Shown piece by piece: positions 1 through 8,366 of a DNA stretch of 64,000 nt. The notes below the pieces were generated by a model. It was not told the origin of the DNA, did not search any database, and worked only from the letters and a program-made list of their open reading frames with translations. A program made the position numbers and the translations under genes. How positions within the stretch are numbered: the first letter of the stretch is position 1; each line of letters begins with the position of its first letter. Source of the DNA: Desulfovibrio ferrophilus (GTDB taxonomy: Bacteria > Desulfobacterota > Desulfovibrionia > Desulfovibrionales > Desulfovibrionaceae); assembly GCF_003966735.1 (NCBI RefSeq), contig NZ_AP017378.1, positions 310,001 through 374,000 of the forward strand, given 5' to 3'.

Positions 1-2
1 CC

Positions 3-647
3 CTGATCACTTCGTTTAGCTATCCCAACGCTCCTTATGCTCAGGTTCCCGGAACCGTGGACGAGGCGATCAATGTCTCCTTCCAGAAGAATCCGAGCAT
101 CCTCATTTCCCAGAGCATGGTCGAAACCGCCGATGGTTCCGTCGAGACCGCATTGGCGAGCTTCTACCCGCACTTCAATGCCTTCGCCGAATACTGGCGC
201 AAGGAGAACGATGGTGGGCAGAAGGACACCGTCAAGTGGGAGCAGCGTTTGGGTGTCGAGTTTAATTACAATTTCTATAATGGCGGCGGCGACACGGCCA
301 CCTTGGCGGCTTCGCGCAAGGACCGTTCTGCTGCGGTGAACACCGTACTGGATGTTGAGCGGACCATCGAAGAGCAGGTGCGCGTTGCCTGGCAGAATCT
401 AATCACTGCCCGCTCCAAGGCTGAATGGTTCAGAAACCAGGCCGTGATCTCCGAGGAATTCCTGGAGTTGGCACGCAAGGAGCGCAAGCTTGGCAATCGC
501 TCTCTGCTGGATGTTCTTTCTGCGGAAGTGAATCTGAATTCTGCCCGCAGTGGTGCCATTACTGCCGAAGTGGATCAGATGATCCAGGCGTACACGCTGA
601 TGCACGCCATGGGGCAGCTCGAACTCGACTTGTTCCCGGCTCAGTAG
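3..647 (+). CDS. TolC-family outer membrane channel, C-terminal half (cut by window edge)
   Basis: The frame runs in from the left edge, so the start is outside the window; about 214 residues are visible. They look like the second of the two repeats of a TolC-type outer membrane factor: a linker, a helix beginning VDEAINVSFQKNPSIL, a strand region around EFNYNFYNGG, and a long helical hairpin with the conserved GNRSLLDVLSAEVNLNSAR pattern. TolC proteins form trimeric outer membrane ducts for type I secretion or efflux. The downstream ABC pair and HlyD-type adaptor make a type I secretion role likely (inference). A strong terminator follows immediately. The apparent short length comes from window truncation; I see no evidence of gene decay. 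Confidence 0.85.
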   Translation: MITSFSYPNAPYAQVPGTVDEAINVSFQKNPSILISQSMVETADGSVETALASFYPHFNAFAEYWRKENDGGQKDTVKWEQRLGVEFNYNFYNGGGDTATLAASRKDRSAAVNTVLDVERTIEEQVRVAWQNLITARSKAEWFRNQAVISEEFLELARKERKLGNRSLLDVLSAEVNLNSARSGAITAEVDQMIQAYTLMHAMGQLELDLFPAQ

Positions 648-685
648 AACACAGGTCTCAAGCTTCAGTGAATCAGTGATTACCC

Positions 686-724
686 CCGGCGGGTCCGCGT
701 GCGGCGGGCCTGCCGGTTTTTTTT
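686..724 (+). terminator. Strong intrinsic terminator after the TolC-like gene
   Basis: A 13-bp GC-rich stem (686-698 with 704-716, two G-U pairs) has a 5-nt loop and is followed by eight Ts (717-724). It separates the outer membrane channel from the ABC transporter pair although both belong to one functional locus, so it probably sets their relative expression. Confidence 0.85.
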
Positions 725-764
725 CGGTACTTGTACTTGGTTGAAAAGGATTGTCTGCGTACCC

Positions 765-2447
765 ATGGTCATGGATGAACTGATTGTCCGCCTGAAGCGG
801 AATCCTGCATTGAGCGCTGAGCTTGTTCTGGCTTCGGTCTGTACGAACGTGTTGGCTTTGGCTGATACGATTTTCGTGATGATCGTGCTCAGGCGCTACA
901 TCGCCTATGGGTTCGATGGCACCCTGATCATCCTTACGGCAGGAACCCTCGTTGCATTGGGCTTGCAGTGGGGAGTACGGCGTTCACGGGATATTCTGGC
1001 TGCGGACGTTAGTCGCGATTTTGACAAGACGCTGAGCGAGGACATGGCCACCGCTCTGGTGGATTCCGATGCCATGGCTTTGCAGGAGTTGCCTCCTGAA
1101 AGAGTCCGGGGCGCCGTTGTTGATTTTCAGACCACTCAATCTGCTTACGATGCCCTCAATATTGGAGCCTTGCTGGACGCTCCATTTGCCTTGATGTTTA
1201 CCGCTTCAGTCTTTTTCCTGAGTCCTTTGCTCTCACTGATAGTGCTGATTGGTGTGGCTATTTCACTGGGTGCCGGTTTGGCATCCGTGCATTTGGCGCG
1301 CCGTGGTGGTGCTGACTTGGCCGACGAGTCCGGGCGCCATCATGCCATGGTGGGAACCGCCACCCGAGCAGCCGACACCGTACGCGTTTTTGGTGGTGCT
1401 GAGTATTGCCACAAGCAATGGACGGCACAGGTAGGGCGCATTGGCGTCTTGCGCAATGTGTTGGAGGACACGCGAGGCTTGTCCCAGAGTGTGACCCTCG
1501 GTGCCGGTGTCTTTGTGCGCGTTGCCATTTATTCGGTGGGAGCCAAACTGGCTGTGGAGGGAGAATTGAGCGTCGCGGCACTCATCGGCGCGAGCATTCT
1601 GGGGTCCTATGCCATTCAGAAGGCGACAGCCTGTGCCAATGCCTATTCTCTGCTTGAGCAGGCGCGGGAAGCCATGCGGCGCATTGGTGAACTCACGGGA
1701 TTGCCTGGTGAACGTCACGCAGGAGCGATCCCTGAAACCTATGAGGGGGCCCTTGAACTCGCAGGGATGTCCTACGCCTTTCCCAATGGCAGTCCTCTGT
1801 TTCAGGGCCTTGATCTGGCGCTGGCTCCGGGAGAGGTGCTCGCTGTGCAGGGGGCTAACGGCTCCGGCAAGTCGACGCTGATGCGGCTGGTGGCCGGATT
1901 GGCTGCACCCCAGGCTGGTCGTGTGTTGGCCGATGGCAGGGATCTGCGCGAGCTGAATCCCAAGTGGTGGCGAAAGCAGCTGGCATATGTTCCCCAGGAG
2001 CCGTTCTTCCTGGCAGGCAGTTTTCGTGAAAATCTGACTGTGGGCAATCCGGAAATCGAAGAGCGGGAACTGCGGCGGATTATCAATGCTTCGGGGCTCG
2101 TCCGATTCATTGATCTCTCAGACAAGGGCTTGGAAAGCCCGATGATTGATGCCGGACGCACCTTGCCTGTGGGCATCCGCAAGCGCATGGCCCTGGCCCG
2201 GGCCCTGTGCGGGGGCGGGCGGCTGTTGCTTTTGGATGAACCCACAGAGGGATTGGATGCGGAAGGCACGGCCATGGTCTATAAGGCCATGAACGATCTG
2301 GCTCAGGGCGGGGCAACCATTATTGTCATCAGCCATGATCCGGCCATCGTCAAGGGAGCTCATCAGATTCTGGACCTCGGAGTTGGTGAGGGGCATGTCC
2401 TGCGTCCCGGCGGGCGCGCCATCAGCCAGGAGCAGGTGGCACGATGA
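765..2447 (+). CDS. Type I secretion ABC transporter, first of a pair, non-canonical signature motif
   Basis: A 560-residue exporter half-molecule: a membrane domain (roughly residues 1-330, about five to six hydrophobic spans) followed by an ATP-binding domain. Walker A GANGSGKST is near residue 363, Walker B LLLLDEP near 487-493 and the switch histidine in VISHD. The position of the LSGGQ signature reads LPVGIRKR (near 467), so the classical signature is missing. Family: PrtD/HlyB-type inner membrane ATPase of type I secretion, lacking a C39 peptidase domain. ATG 765 is preferred over upstream starts because it leads into the conserved N-terminus and has AAGGA upstream (spacing about 14). 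The stop overlaps the next ABC gene as ATGA, suggesting a heterodimeric exporter. Confidence 0.85.
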   Translation: MVMDELIVRLKRNPALSAELVLASVCTNVLALADTIFVMIVLRRYIAYGFDGTLIILTAGTLVALGLQWGVRRSRDILAADVSRDFDKTLSEDMATALVDSDAMALQELPPERVRGAVVDFQTTQSAYDALNIGALLDAPFALMFTASVFFLSPLLSLIVLIGVAISLGAGLASVHLARRGGADLADESGRHHAMVGTATRAADTVRVFGGAEYCHKQWTAQVGRIGVLRNVLEDTRGLSQSVTLGAGVFVRVAIYSVGAKLAVEGELSVAALIGASILGSYAIQKATACANAYSLLEQAREAMRRIGELTGLPGERHAGAIPETYEGALELAGMSYAFPNGSPLFQGLDLALAPGEVLAVQGANGSGKSTLMRLVAGLAAPQAGRVLADGRDLRELNPKWWRKQLAYVPQEPFFLAGSFRENLTVGNPEIEERELRRIINASGLVRFIDLSDKGLESPMIDAGRTLPVGIRKRMALARALCGGGRLLLLDEPTEGLDAEGTAMVYKAMNDLAQGGATIIVISHDPAIVKGAHQILDLGVGEGHVLRPGGRAISQEQVAR

Positions 2448-4132
2448 AGGAATTTCTGCAGAGACTGCGCGCCAAACCACTCATCATGGCCCAACTGCTG
2501 GGCGCTTCGTTTTTCGTCAATCTGTTGTCTTTTGCATCGCCATTATTCGTGATGCTCATTCTCGGGCAGTATGTGGATTCCGGATTTGACGGAACTTTGA
2601 TTACCCTGTCCGTGGGGATGCTGGTGGCCCTGCTGATGCAGATCGGGTTCCGTCAGGCCAGGACGCTGATGGCGGGGTTGTTGTCCATCGAGCGGGATCG
2701 GGAGATCGCCCACGCCCTGTTCGAGGTACTGACGCGGGCCCGAACCATGGCTTTGCTCCGGGTGCCGGAAGGAGCAAAGCAGGAGATGACAGGCCACTTG
2801 CAGACTGTTCAAACGGCTTTTGCGCCGGGTACGGTTTGTGCGATGCTGGATGCACCTTTTTCCCTGTTGTTCATCGTGGCGACGTTCTTTTTGAGCCCTG
2901 CGCTGGCCTGGATCGGATTGGTCGGGATGGTGGTGACGGTGATTCTGGGCCTGACGTCGATGTCTGCCAATCGTAAGAGTGTTCTTGAGATGCAGCGGGC
3001 CTCTGTGGCTGTTCGTGGTGTTTCCTCAATGGCCCTGGCCGGAGCGGATACCGTCCGCGCCTATGGTGCGGGGGATTATCTGCGCAAGGTCTGGCGCGGG
3101 TACATGGGCGCGCTCCTGGATGTGCGGGAACGTCTGGCGGGCCTGAAGGGGCGTAGCATCGGTGCCAATCAGACCCTTGCTGTTCTGGTGCGGGTCTGCA
3201 TCTATGCCTGGGGTGCCAAGCAATGCGTGTTGGGTGAGTTGTCCTTTGCGGCTTTGATTGCAGCCAATATCCTTGTCTCGCGTGGCATCAGACAGGCATC
3301 TCTACTGGTAGGTGCCGTGTCTCAGTTATCACGTGCAGAACAGGCCCTTGGCTTTTTGCGCGAATTTTTCAAACTCCCCTTGGAACTCCAGAATGGAACG
3401 GCCCTGCGCAGTTACAGTGGCCGGCTGGAGCTCAAGGACATGGCCTTCGCCTATCCCGGCGGGACAGGACCTCTCTTTGAATCCCTGTCCCTGTCTCTTG
3501 TGCCGGGCAGCGTGACGGTTATCCACGGGGCCAATGGAACGGGCAAGACGACGATGGCCCGGCTGTTGACCGGGCTGCTGGACCCGATGCGTGGCGAGGT
3601 TTTGGCCGATGGGATCACCATTCGTCAGTTGGCTCCGGCCTGGTGGCGCAAGCAACTTGTGTATGTGCCTCAGGAGCCAGAGTTTCTTGCAGGGACGATT
3701 CGGGAGAATATCCTGATGGCGAACCCGGAGGCGACCGAAGACAGTGTGGACAGGGCTGTTTCAAGGGCCGGCTTGGCTCGCTGGCTGGGGGCTTCCGCTC
3801 TGGGATTGGAGACATCGATGACCGAACTTGGCCGCAATCTTCCCCTTGGCGTGCGTAGGCGGATTGCCATGGCCCGAGCCCTGATTACCGATGGGCAGTT
3901 GGCGATTTTTGATGAGCCTTTGGAGGGCCTGGACTCCGAAGGTGCCAAGGCGGCCCATGAATTGATACGGAGCCTCGCGGAGCAGGGCTGTACCGTCATT
4001 GTCTTGTCTCACGATCTGGCCGTAGTCGACTCTCCTCATTTCGCTGTAGATTTGAATGTTAAACCGGTTCCGACCATCATGAGGCTTGCGCCGCTTCCCG
4101 GGACTGCCGCAATGGAGAAAAACCATGCCTGA
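2444..4132 (+). CDS. Type I secretion ABC transporter, second of a pair, non-canonical signature motif
   Basis: A 562-residue paralogue of the preceding gene with the same layout: membrane domain, then ATP-binding domain with Walker A GANGTGKTT near residue 362, Walker B AIFDEP with the catalytic glutamate near 491, and a switch histidine in VLSHD. Its signature position reads LPLGVRRR (near 466), again not LSGGQ. The ATG overlaps the TGA of the first ABC gene, so the two are translationally coupled and likely made in equal amounts. Known PrtD-type exporters work as homodimers. Two adjacent paralogues suggest a heterodimer here (inference). The adaptor gene starts within its last codons. Confidence 0.85.
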   Translation: MKEFLQRLRAKPLIMAQLLGASFFVNLLSFASPLFVMLILGQYVDSGFDGTLITLSVGMLVALLMQIGFRQARTLMAGLLSIERDREIAHALFEVLTRARTMALLRVPEGAKQEMTGHLQTVQTAFAPGTVCAMLDAPFSLLFIVATFFLSPALAWIGLVGMVVTVILGLTSMSANRKSVLEMQRASVAVRGVSSMALAGADTVRAYGAGDYLRKVWRGYMGALLDVRERLAGLKGRSIGANQTLAVLVRVCIYAWGAKQCVLGELSFAALIAANILVSRGIRQASLLVGAVSQLSRAEQALGFLREFFKLPLELQNGTALRSYSGRLELKDMAFAYPGGTGPLFESLSLSLVPGSVTVIHGANGTGKTTMARLLTGLLDPMRGEVLADGITIRQLAPAWWRKQLVYVPQEPEFLAGTIRENILMANPEATEDSVDRAVSRAGLARWLGASALGLETSMTELGRNLPLGVRRRIAMARALITDGQLAIFDEPLEGLDSEGAKAAHELIRSLAEQGCTVIVLSHDLAVVDSPHFAVDLNVKPVPTIMRLAPLPGTAAMEKNHA

Positions 4133-5498
4133 TGACAAGGCCGATACCAAGCATACCGGCAACAAGCCTGTCCAGGATCTTCTGGGCAGATTTGAGCAGG
4201 CAATCGTGGGACTCGTGTCCGGCTCTGGAGAAAGAGGCGCCACGCGGACTGCACGATTGTTCCTGTGGCTGACTGCGGCGTTGATGTTTCTGTTCCTGGT
4301 GTGGGCTGCCGTGGGGCAGCTTGACGTGGTCAGCACGGCCTCGGGTGAAGTCATCCCCAGTACAAAGGTCAAGAGTGTTCAGCATCTGGAGGGTGGAATC
4401 ATCCGCGAAATCAAGGTTCGTGAAGGGGATGTGGTCAATGCTGGTCAGCCACTGATGATTCTGGAGGAGACTTTTCAGGGAGCCAGTGTTGAGGAACTCG
4501 AAGTGCGAATTGTTTCGCTGACCGCAGAGGTCGCCATGCACATTGCGCTGGCGGAAGGCAAGGACAAGTTGGTTTTTCCCGAGGGGTTCCAGAAGCAGCA
4601 TCCTGACCTGACGGCTCAGACCATGGATTTATTCAAGACAAAGCTGCGGCGCATTCGGGGCGAGATTGCAGCCTTGAAGGAAAACGTGATCCAACGCCAG
4701 GAAGATATTAATGAGATTGAGGCCAGACTGCGCAACAATCGGAACAGTCTGAAAATCATTCGGGAACAGGTGAGCCTGTCTGCCGAGTTGCTCAAGGACA
4801 ATCTCACTACCGAATTCCAGCATCTGGGATATCTGCGCGAGCAGTCGAGTTATCTGAACAAGATTGAGCAGGACAAGGCCGCACTGCCCCGGGCGAAATC
4901 TTCTCTGGCCGAAGCGCGTCAAAATCTGGATAGCTCCGAAACGGAATTTCGTGAAAATGCCAAGCAGGATCTGCGCAAGGCCAGGCGTGAGTTTGAGGAA
5001 TTCACCCAGCGCATGCGTAAATTTGCCGACAGTCTGCAACGGACCATCATTCGGTCCCCCGTGGAAGGCGTGATCAAGAAGTTGCACTACGTGACCATCG
5101 GTGGAGTGGTGCAGGCCGGTGAGACCATTGTAGACATTGTCCCGTCGTCCGACAGATTGGTGGTGGAGGCGCATCTGCCCATTGGTGATATCGGTTACGT
5201 TCAGTCAGGGCAGCGAGCTGTGGTCAAGCTGGCATCCAGTGATGCAGCACGCTTCGGGAAACTGGAAGGAACCGTGGTCCAGGTCAGCCCGGATACGTTC
5301 ACGACCCCCGAGGGAGCGACCTACTATTCGGTTCGTATCGAGACCAAAGGGGATTCCTTTGCACATGGAGATTTCGAATACAATCTGATTCCGGGCATGC
5401 TTGTCATGGTCTATATTCATACCGGCAACCGGACTGTGCTGGAATATCTGCTTGATCCCTTTATCGGGTCAGTGGATGAGGCTCTGCACGAGCGCTAA
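4125..5498 (+). CDS. HlyD-family membrane fusion protein of type I secretion
   Basis: About 457 residues: a cytoplasmic N-terminus, one membrane span (roughly residues 45-65), then the motif QHLEGGIIREIKVREGD (near 88) typical of HlyD/PrtE/AprE adaptors, a long coiled-coil hairpin (about 130-320) and a returning beta-barrel/lipoyl region with RSPVEGVIKKL. It should link the inner membrane ABC pair to the TolC channel across the periplasm. Start ATG 4125 overlaps the stop of the second ABC gene and has GGAG about eight bases upstream; an earlier in-frame ATG at 4086 would lie deep inside the ABC gene. Confidence 0.9.
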   Translation: MPDDKADTKHTGNKPVQDLLGRFEQAIVGLVSGSGERGATRTARLFLWLTAALMFLFLVWAAVGQLDVVSTASGEVIPSTKVKSVQHLEGGIIREIKVREGDVVNAGQPLMILEETFQGASVEELEVRIVSLTAEVAMHIALAEGKDKLVFPEGFQKQHPDLTAQTMDLFKTKLRRIRGEIAALKENVIQRQEDINEIEARLRNNRNSLKIIREQVSLSAELLKDNLTTEFQHLGYLREQSSYLNKIEQDKAALPRAKSSLAEARQNLDSSETEFRENAKQDLRKARREFEEFTQRMRKFADSLQRTIIRSPVEGVIKKLHYVTIGGVVQAGETIVDIVPSSDRLVVEAHLPIGDIGYVQSGQRAVVKLASSDAARFGKLEGTVVQVSPDTFTTPEGATYYSVRIETKGDSFAHGDFEYNLIPGMLVMVYIHTGNRTVLEYLLDPFIGSVDEALHER

Positions 5499-5508
5499 GG
5501 GGACGGTC

Positions 5509-6756
5509 ATGAAGGTTTTGCTCATTCACCCCAATTTTCCGGCACAGCTCAGGCATGTGGCGATGAGTCTGGGGCAGGCCACCGGAAATGTGGTTGTTTT
5601 TGCCACCAAAAATCCCCGTCATGAGTGGTCCATCCCCGGAGTGAGCAAGGTGCTGTTCACGCCTGTCCAGGGCGAGGGACTGAAAGCCCACCGGTTGGCA
5701 AATCCTGTTCAGGATGCCGTGCTCCTTGGTGAGGCCATGCACAGGACAGCTCATGAACTGAACCGTCAGGGCTTCAGGCCCGACGTGATCTATGCCAATT
5801 CGGGCTGGGGCAGCACCTTGTACCTCAAGGATATCTGGCCCGATGTTCCTCTGCTGTGCTATTTTGAATGGTTCTATGATCCTGCCGGGGCCGATGCCCT
5901 GTTTGATACTCCTGCGCCGGCGGCTGGTGAATACCGGGCTCCCATGTTGATGCGTACCCGGAATTCATCAATCTTTAATGATCTTTGGGCTTGTACCCAA
6001 GGGCTTTCCCCCACCCATTGGCAGCGTAGCCAGTTCCCACAGGAATTCCAGCCCAAGATTGAAGTCCTGCATGATGGCGTGGATACTGATTTTTTTAGTC
6101 CGAACCCGGAGCAGCCTATGATTCTGGGTGATCTGGACCTGTCCGCCGAGGATGAAGTAGTGACCTTCGCCGGGCGAGGCATGGAGCCATATCGCGGTTT
6201 TCCGCAGTTCATGAAGGGGGTGGAGATTCTTCAGAAGCGGCGGGAAAAGTTGCATGTGGTTGTCGCAGGGACCGAACGGGTATGCTATGGCTCGCCGCGC
6301 GCCGATGGCAAGAGCTGGAAGCAGCACCTGCTCGAAACCCTGGACGTGGATGAGTCGCGATTGCATTTCGTGGGCTCGCTGCCTTACGGCGAGTACCGGA
6401 AATTGTTGCAGGCCAGCCGGTGTCACATCTATCTGTCGCGGCCCTTCGTGCTTTCCTGGTCTTTTGTCGAGGCCATGGCCTGTGGTTGCCCTTTGGCGGC
6501 CTCGGATACCGAACCAGTGCGTGAGGCGGTGTCTCATGGGAACAATGCCTTGCTCTTCGATTTCTTCAAGCCTTTGGAACTTGCTGATCGGGTGGAAGAG
6601 ATTCTGGATGATCGTTCCCTGGCCCGGCGCTTGGGGGAGAACGCCCGCCAGACCGCCTTGACCCGTTATGATTTGAAGAAGCTTCTGCCCAAGCATCTCA
6701 AGCTGTTGGAACAGACGGCCATCAAGGGCCTGAAGGCCCGCGCGCAGAGCAAATAG
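5509..6756 (+). CDS. GT4-type glycosyltransferase linked to the type I secretion locus
   Basis: About 415 residues with a GT-B layout: N-terminal MKVLLIHPNFPAQ strand, DGVDTDFF segment at the domain linker, and a C-terminal nucleotide-sugar site with EAMACGCPLAASDTEPVRE. This is family GT4 (retaining, nucleotide-sugar dependent); donor and acceptor cannot be read from sequence. It begins 10 bases after the adaptor stop, so it is the last gene of the secretion operon and ends at a perfect terminator. A role in glycosylating the secreted substrate or a surface polysaccharide is inference from position. ATG 5509 is chosen because the upstream part of the frame lies inside the adaptor gene. Confidence 0.85.
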   Translation: MKVLLIHPNFPAQLRHVAMSLGQATGNVVVFATKNPRHEWSIPGVSKVLFTPVQGEGLKAHRLANPVQDAVLLGEAMHRTAHELNRQGFRPDVIYANSGWGSTLYLKDIWPDVPLLCYFEWFYDPAGADALFDTPAPAAGEYRAPMLMRTRNSSIFNDLWACTQGLSPTHWQRSQFPQEFQPKIEVLHDGVDTDFFSPNPEQPMILGDLDLSAEDEVVTFAGRGMEPYRGFPQFMKGVEILQKRREKLHVVVAGTERVCYGSPRADGKSWKQHLLETLDVDESRLHFVGSLPYGEYRKLLQASRCHIYLSRPFVLSWSFVEAMACGCPLAASDTEPVREAVSHGNNALLFDFFKPLELADRVEEILDDRSLARRLGENARQTALTRYDLKKLLPKHLKLLEQTAIKGLKARAQSK

Positions 6757-6792
6757 GGTATTCCTGTTTTTTTAGCGAAAATGGCAAAAGAT

Positions 6793-6832
6793 AAGGCCCG
6801 GAGCATCATGAGTTGATGCTCCGGGCCTTTTT
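6793..6832 (+). terminator. Intrinsic terminator, end of secretion operon
   Basis: A perfect 16-bp stem (6793-6808 with 6814-6829) and 5-nt loop run into a T tract ending at 6832. It sits between convergent genes. The T tract on the minus strand is poor, so it serves mainly the plus-strand operon. Confidence 0.9.
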
Positions 6833-6866
6833 GTTTCGGAGTCGTTCGATGCCGGGGGGTACAGTT

Positions 6867-8183
6867 CTAGAATTTGTAATTGATGGACAACCCGACGATA
6901 TGGGTTTTTCCACCCGTGAAGGACGAGTCAAACACGCCTTCAGTGGGTCTTGCTTCCACATCGCGGTCCATGACCCAGAGGTAACCGTAGGACAGGTCTA
7001 CCGTCAGGTCGTCGAAGACAAGGCCGGCGCCCAGGCTGACAATCTGACGGTCATTGCCGGGAACGGCATAGTCGACGTAATCATCGGGGATCGGGGACTG
7101 GTCGTAAACATAACCGGCCCGAAGATCCAGCCAGTCCGTAGCGCTGTATTCAACGCCCAACTGCCAGCGCCAGGTGTCCACCCAGTTCTTGTCGAAGCCC
7201 TGACTGTTCAGCACGTTGTCATAATTGAAAACCAGTTTCTTGTAGGCGCTCCAGAAGGTCCTGGTCACGTCCAGTTCCACTGTCAGGTCATCCATGGGTC
7301 TGAACATGAGGCCCATGGTCGCGGAACCGGGGATGGGCTCGGTGCCCTGGACATCGGTGTCTCGCAGTCCGGCATCGAAAAAGGTACCCGCAGCCACCTG
7401 GGCAGGGACGCCGCTACCGATCATGGCGGCGAGTGTTGCGTTGACGTTGGGGCCGCGATCGAAATCCGCATCGCCGCGAACGGTCAGCTCGGATTTCCCG
7501 CGATAGACGAGCCCTGCCGAGAACCAATCCTCGGGTTTCCAATGTAGGCCGAAGGTGTAGCCGGGGGTCCAGCCCTGGCAGGAAATTTCCTGGCGAACAT
7601 CGTTGGCCGTTGTTGCCGGGTTGTTGGCCATGGTGACGTCGGTATATTTGGAATAGCCGAAGTCCATGACGATGATTTCCGGAGCAAAGGCCAGAGACAG
7701 CTCATCGGTGACTTTCCAGGCAAAGGCGGTGACCAGAGAGGTGGCCTTGATGCTGGCTGAGGCACAGTTGTAGCGTCCGAACCATGTCTCCTGGTCGCTG
7801 TAATCGGATCCTAGACCGACTCTTGAGTACATGCCCAAGCCGATCCAGACGTTGTCGTTCAACTGGTTCGTGTAATAGGCACTGGGAATGGTCCAGATAT
7901 CGCCTTCGCCCTCGCCCTTGGTTCCGGCAGCCGTTTCGGCTGTGACGTTGGTATTGGGGGCAATGAACGCGGCACCAGCCTGAAAATGACTGCCTTCAAG
8001 CTGTGTGATCCCTGCGGGGTTGAAGGCAATGGCTGAAGGATCATCGGCCTTGGCAGCAAAGGCGCCGCCCAGGGCATTGCCGCGCGCGCTCCATTCATAC
8101 AGGGCATAGCCGGCGCAGTGGCCGGAGGTGGCGGTGGTCAGGAACAACAGCAGCGTCAGGATGGGTAGGGCCGCGCGGGGCAT
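6867..8183 (-). CDS. FadL/OmpP1/TodX-family outer membrane transport protein
   Basis: About 438 residues with a signal peptide (MPRAALPILTLLLFLTTATSG, cleavage near HCA-GYALYEWSARG). The mature N-terminus then shows the family hallmark of a small residue/Gly-rich stretch, NALGGAFAAKADDPSAIAFN PAG, as in the FadL hatch domain. The chain ends in SINYKF, a C-terminal aromatic residue typical of outer membrane barrels. FadL proteins pass long-chain fatty acids or other hydrophobic compounds through a lateral opening; the substrate here is unknown. The start at 8183 is preferred to the upstream ATG at 8276 because it gives a clean signal peptide and has GGAG eight bases upstream. Confidence 0.88.
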   Translation of the reverse strand: MPRAALPILTLLLFLTTATSGHCAGYALYEWSARGNALGGAFAAKADDPSAIAFNPAGITQLEGSHFQAGAAFIAPNTNVTAETAAGTKGEGEGDIWTIPSAYYTNQLNDNVWIGLGMYSRVGLGSDYSDQETWFGRYNCASASIKATSLVTAFAWKVTDELSLAFAPEIIVMDFGYSKYTDVTMANNPATTANDVRQEISCQGWTPGYTFGLHWKPEDWFSAGLVYRGKSELTVRGDADFDRGPNVNATLAAMIGSGVPAQVAAGTFFDAGLRDTDVQGTEPIPGSATMGLMFRPMDDLTVELDVTRTFWSAYKKLVFNYDNVLNSQGFDKNWVDTWRWQLGVEYSATDWLDLRAGYVYDQSPIPDDYVDYAVPGNDRQIVSLGAGLVFDDLTVDLSYGYLWVMDRDVEARPTEGVFDSSFTGGKTHIVGLSINYKF

Positions 8184-8226
8184 AGGTGCGTCTCCAGTTG
8201 AAGTGTTTAATGGGAAAGGCGCAAGC

Positions 8227-8254
8227 ACTATAATCCGCAGAAAGAATTGATCAA
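8227..8254 (-). promoter_or_regulatory. Sigma-70-type promoter for the FadL-like gene
   Basis: Reading the minus strand, TTGATC (8254-8249) and TATAGT (8232-8227) are separated by 16 bases. The inferred start near 8220 leaves a leader of about 37 bases before the ATG at 8183. Seen by eye only. Confidence 0.55.
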
Positions 8255-8366
8255 GTCGCAACAGCCTGTTTTTCATTAATGATTTGTTTACAGCTAAAGG
8301 TTCTTATTCACTTTTAATGAATCTTAAGGCAGTTGTATGACATTCTAGATGAATGGAGGCTGCTTA

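Noticed and set aside
1-647. TolC-like gene read as a short, decayed or internally deleted protein
   Set aside because: The visible part aligns with the second TolC repeat and the frame is open to the window edge, so truncation by the window explains the length.
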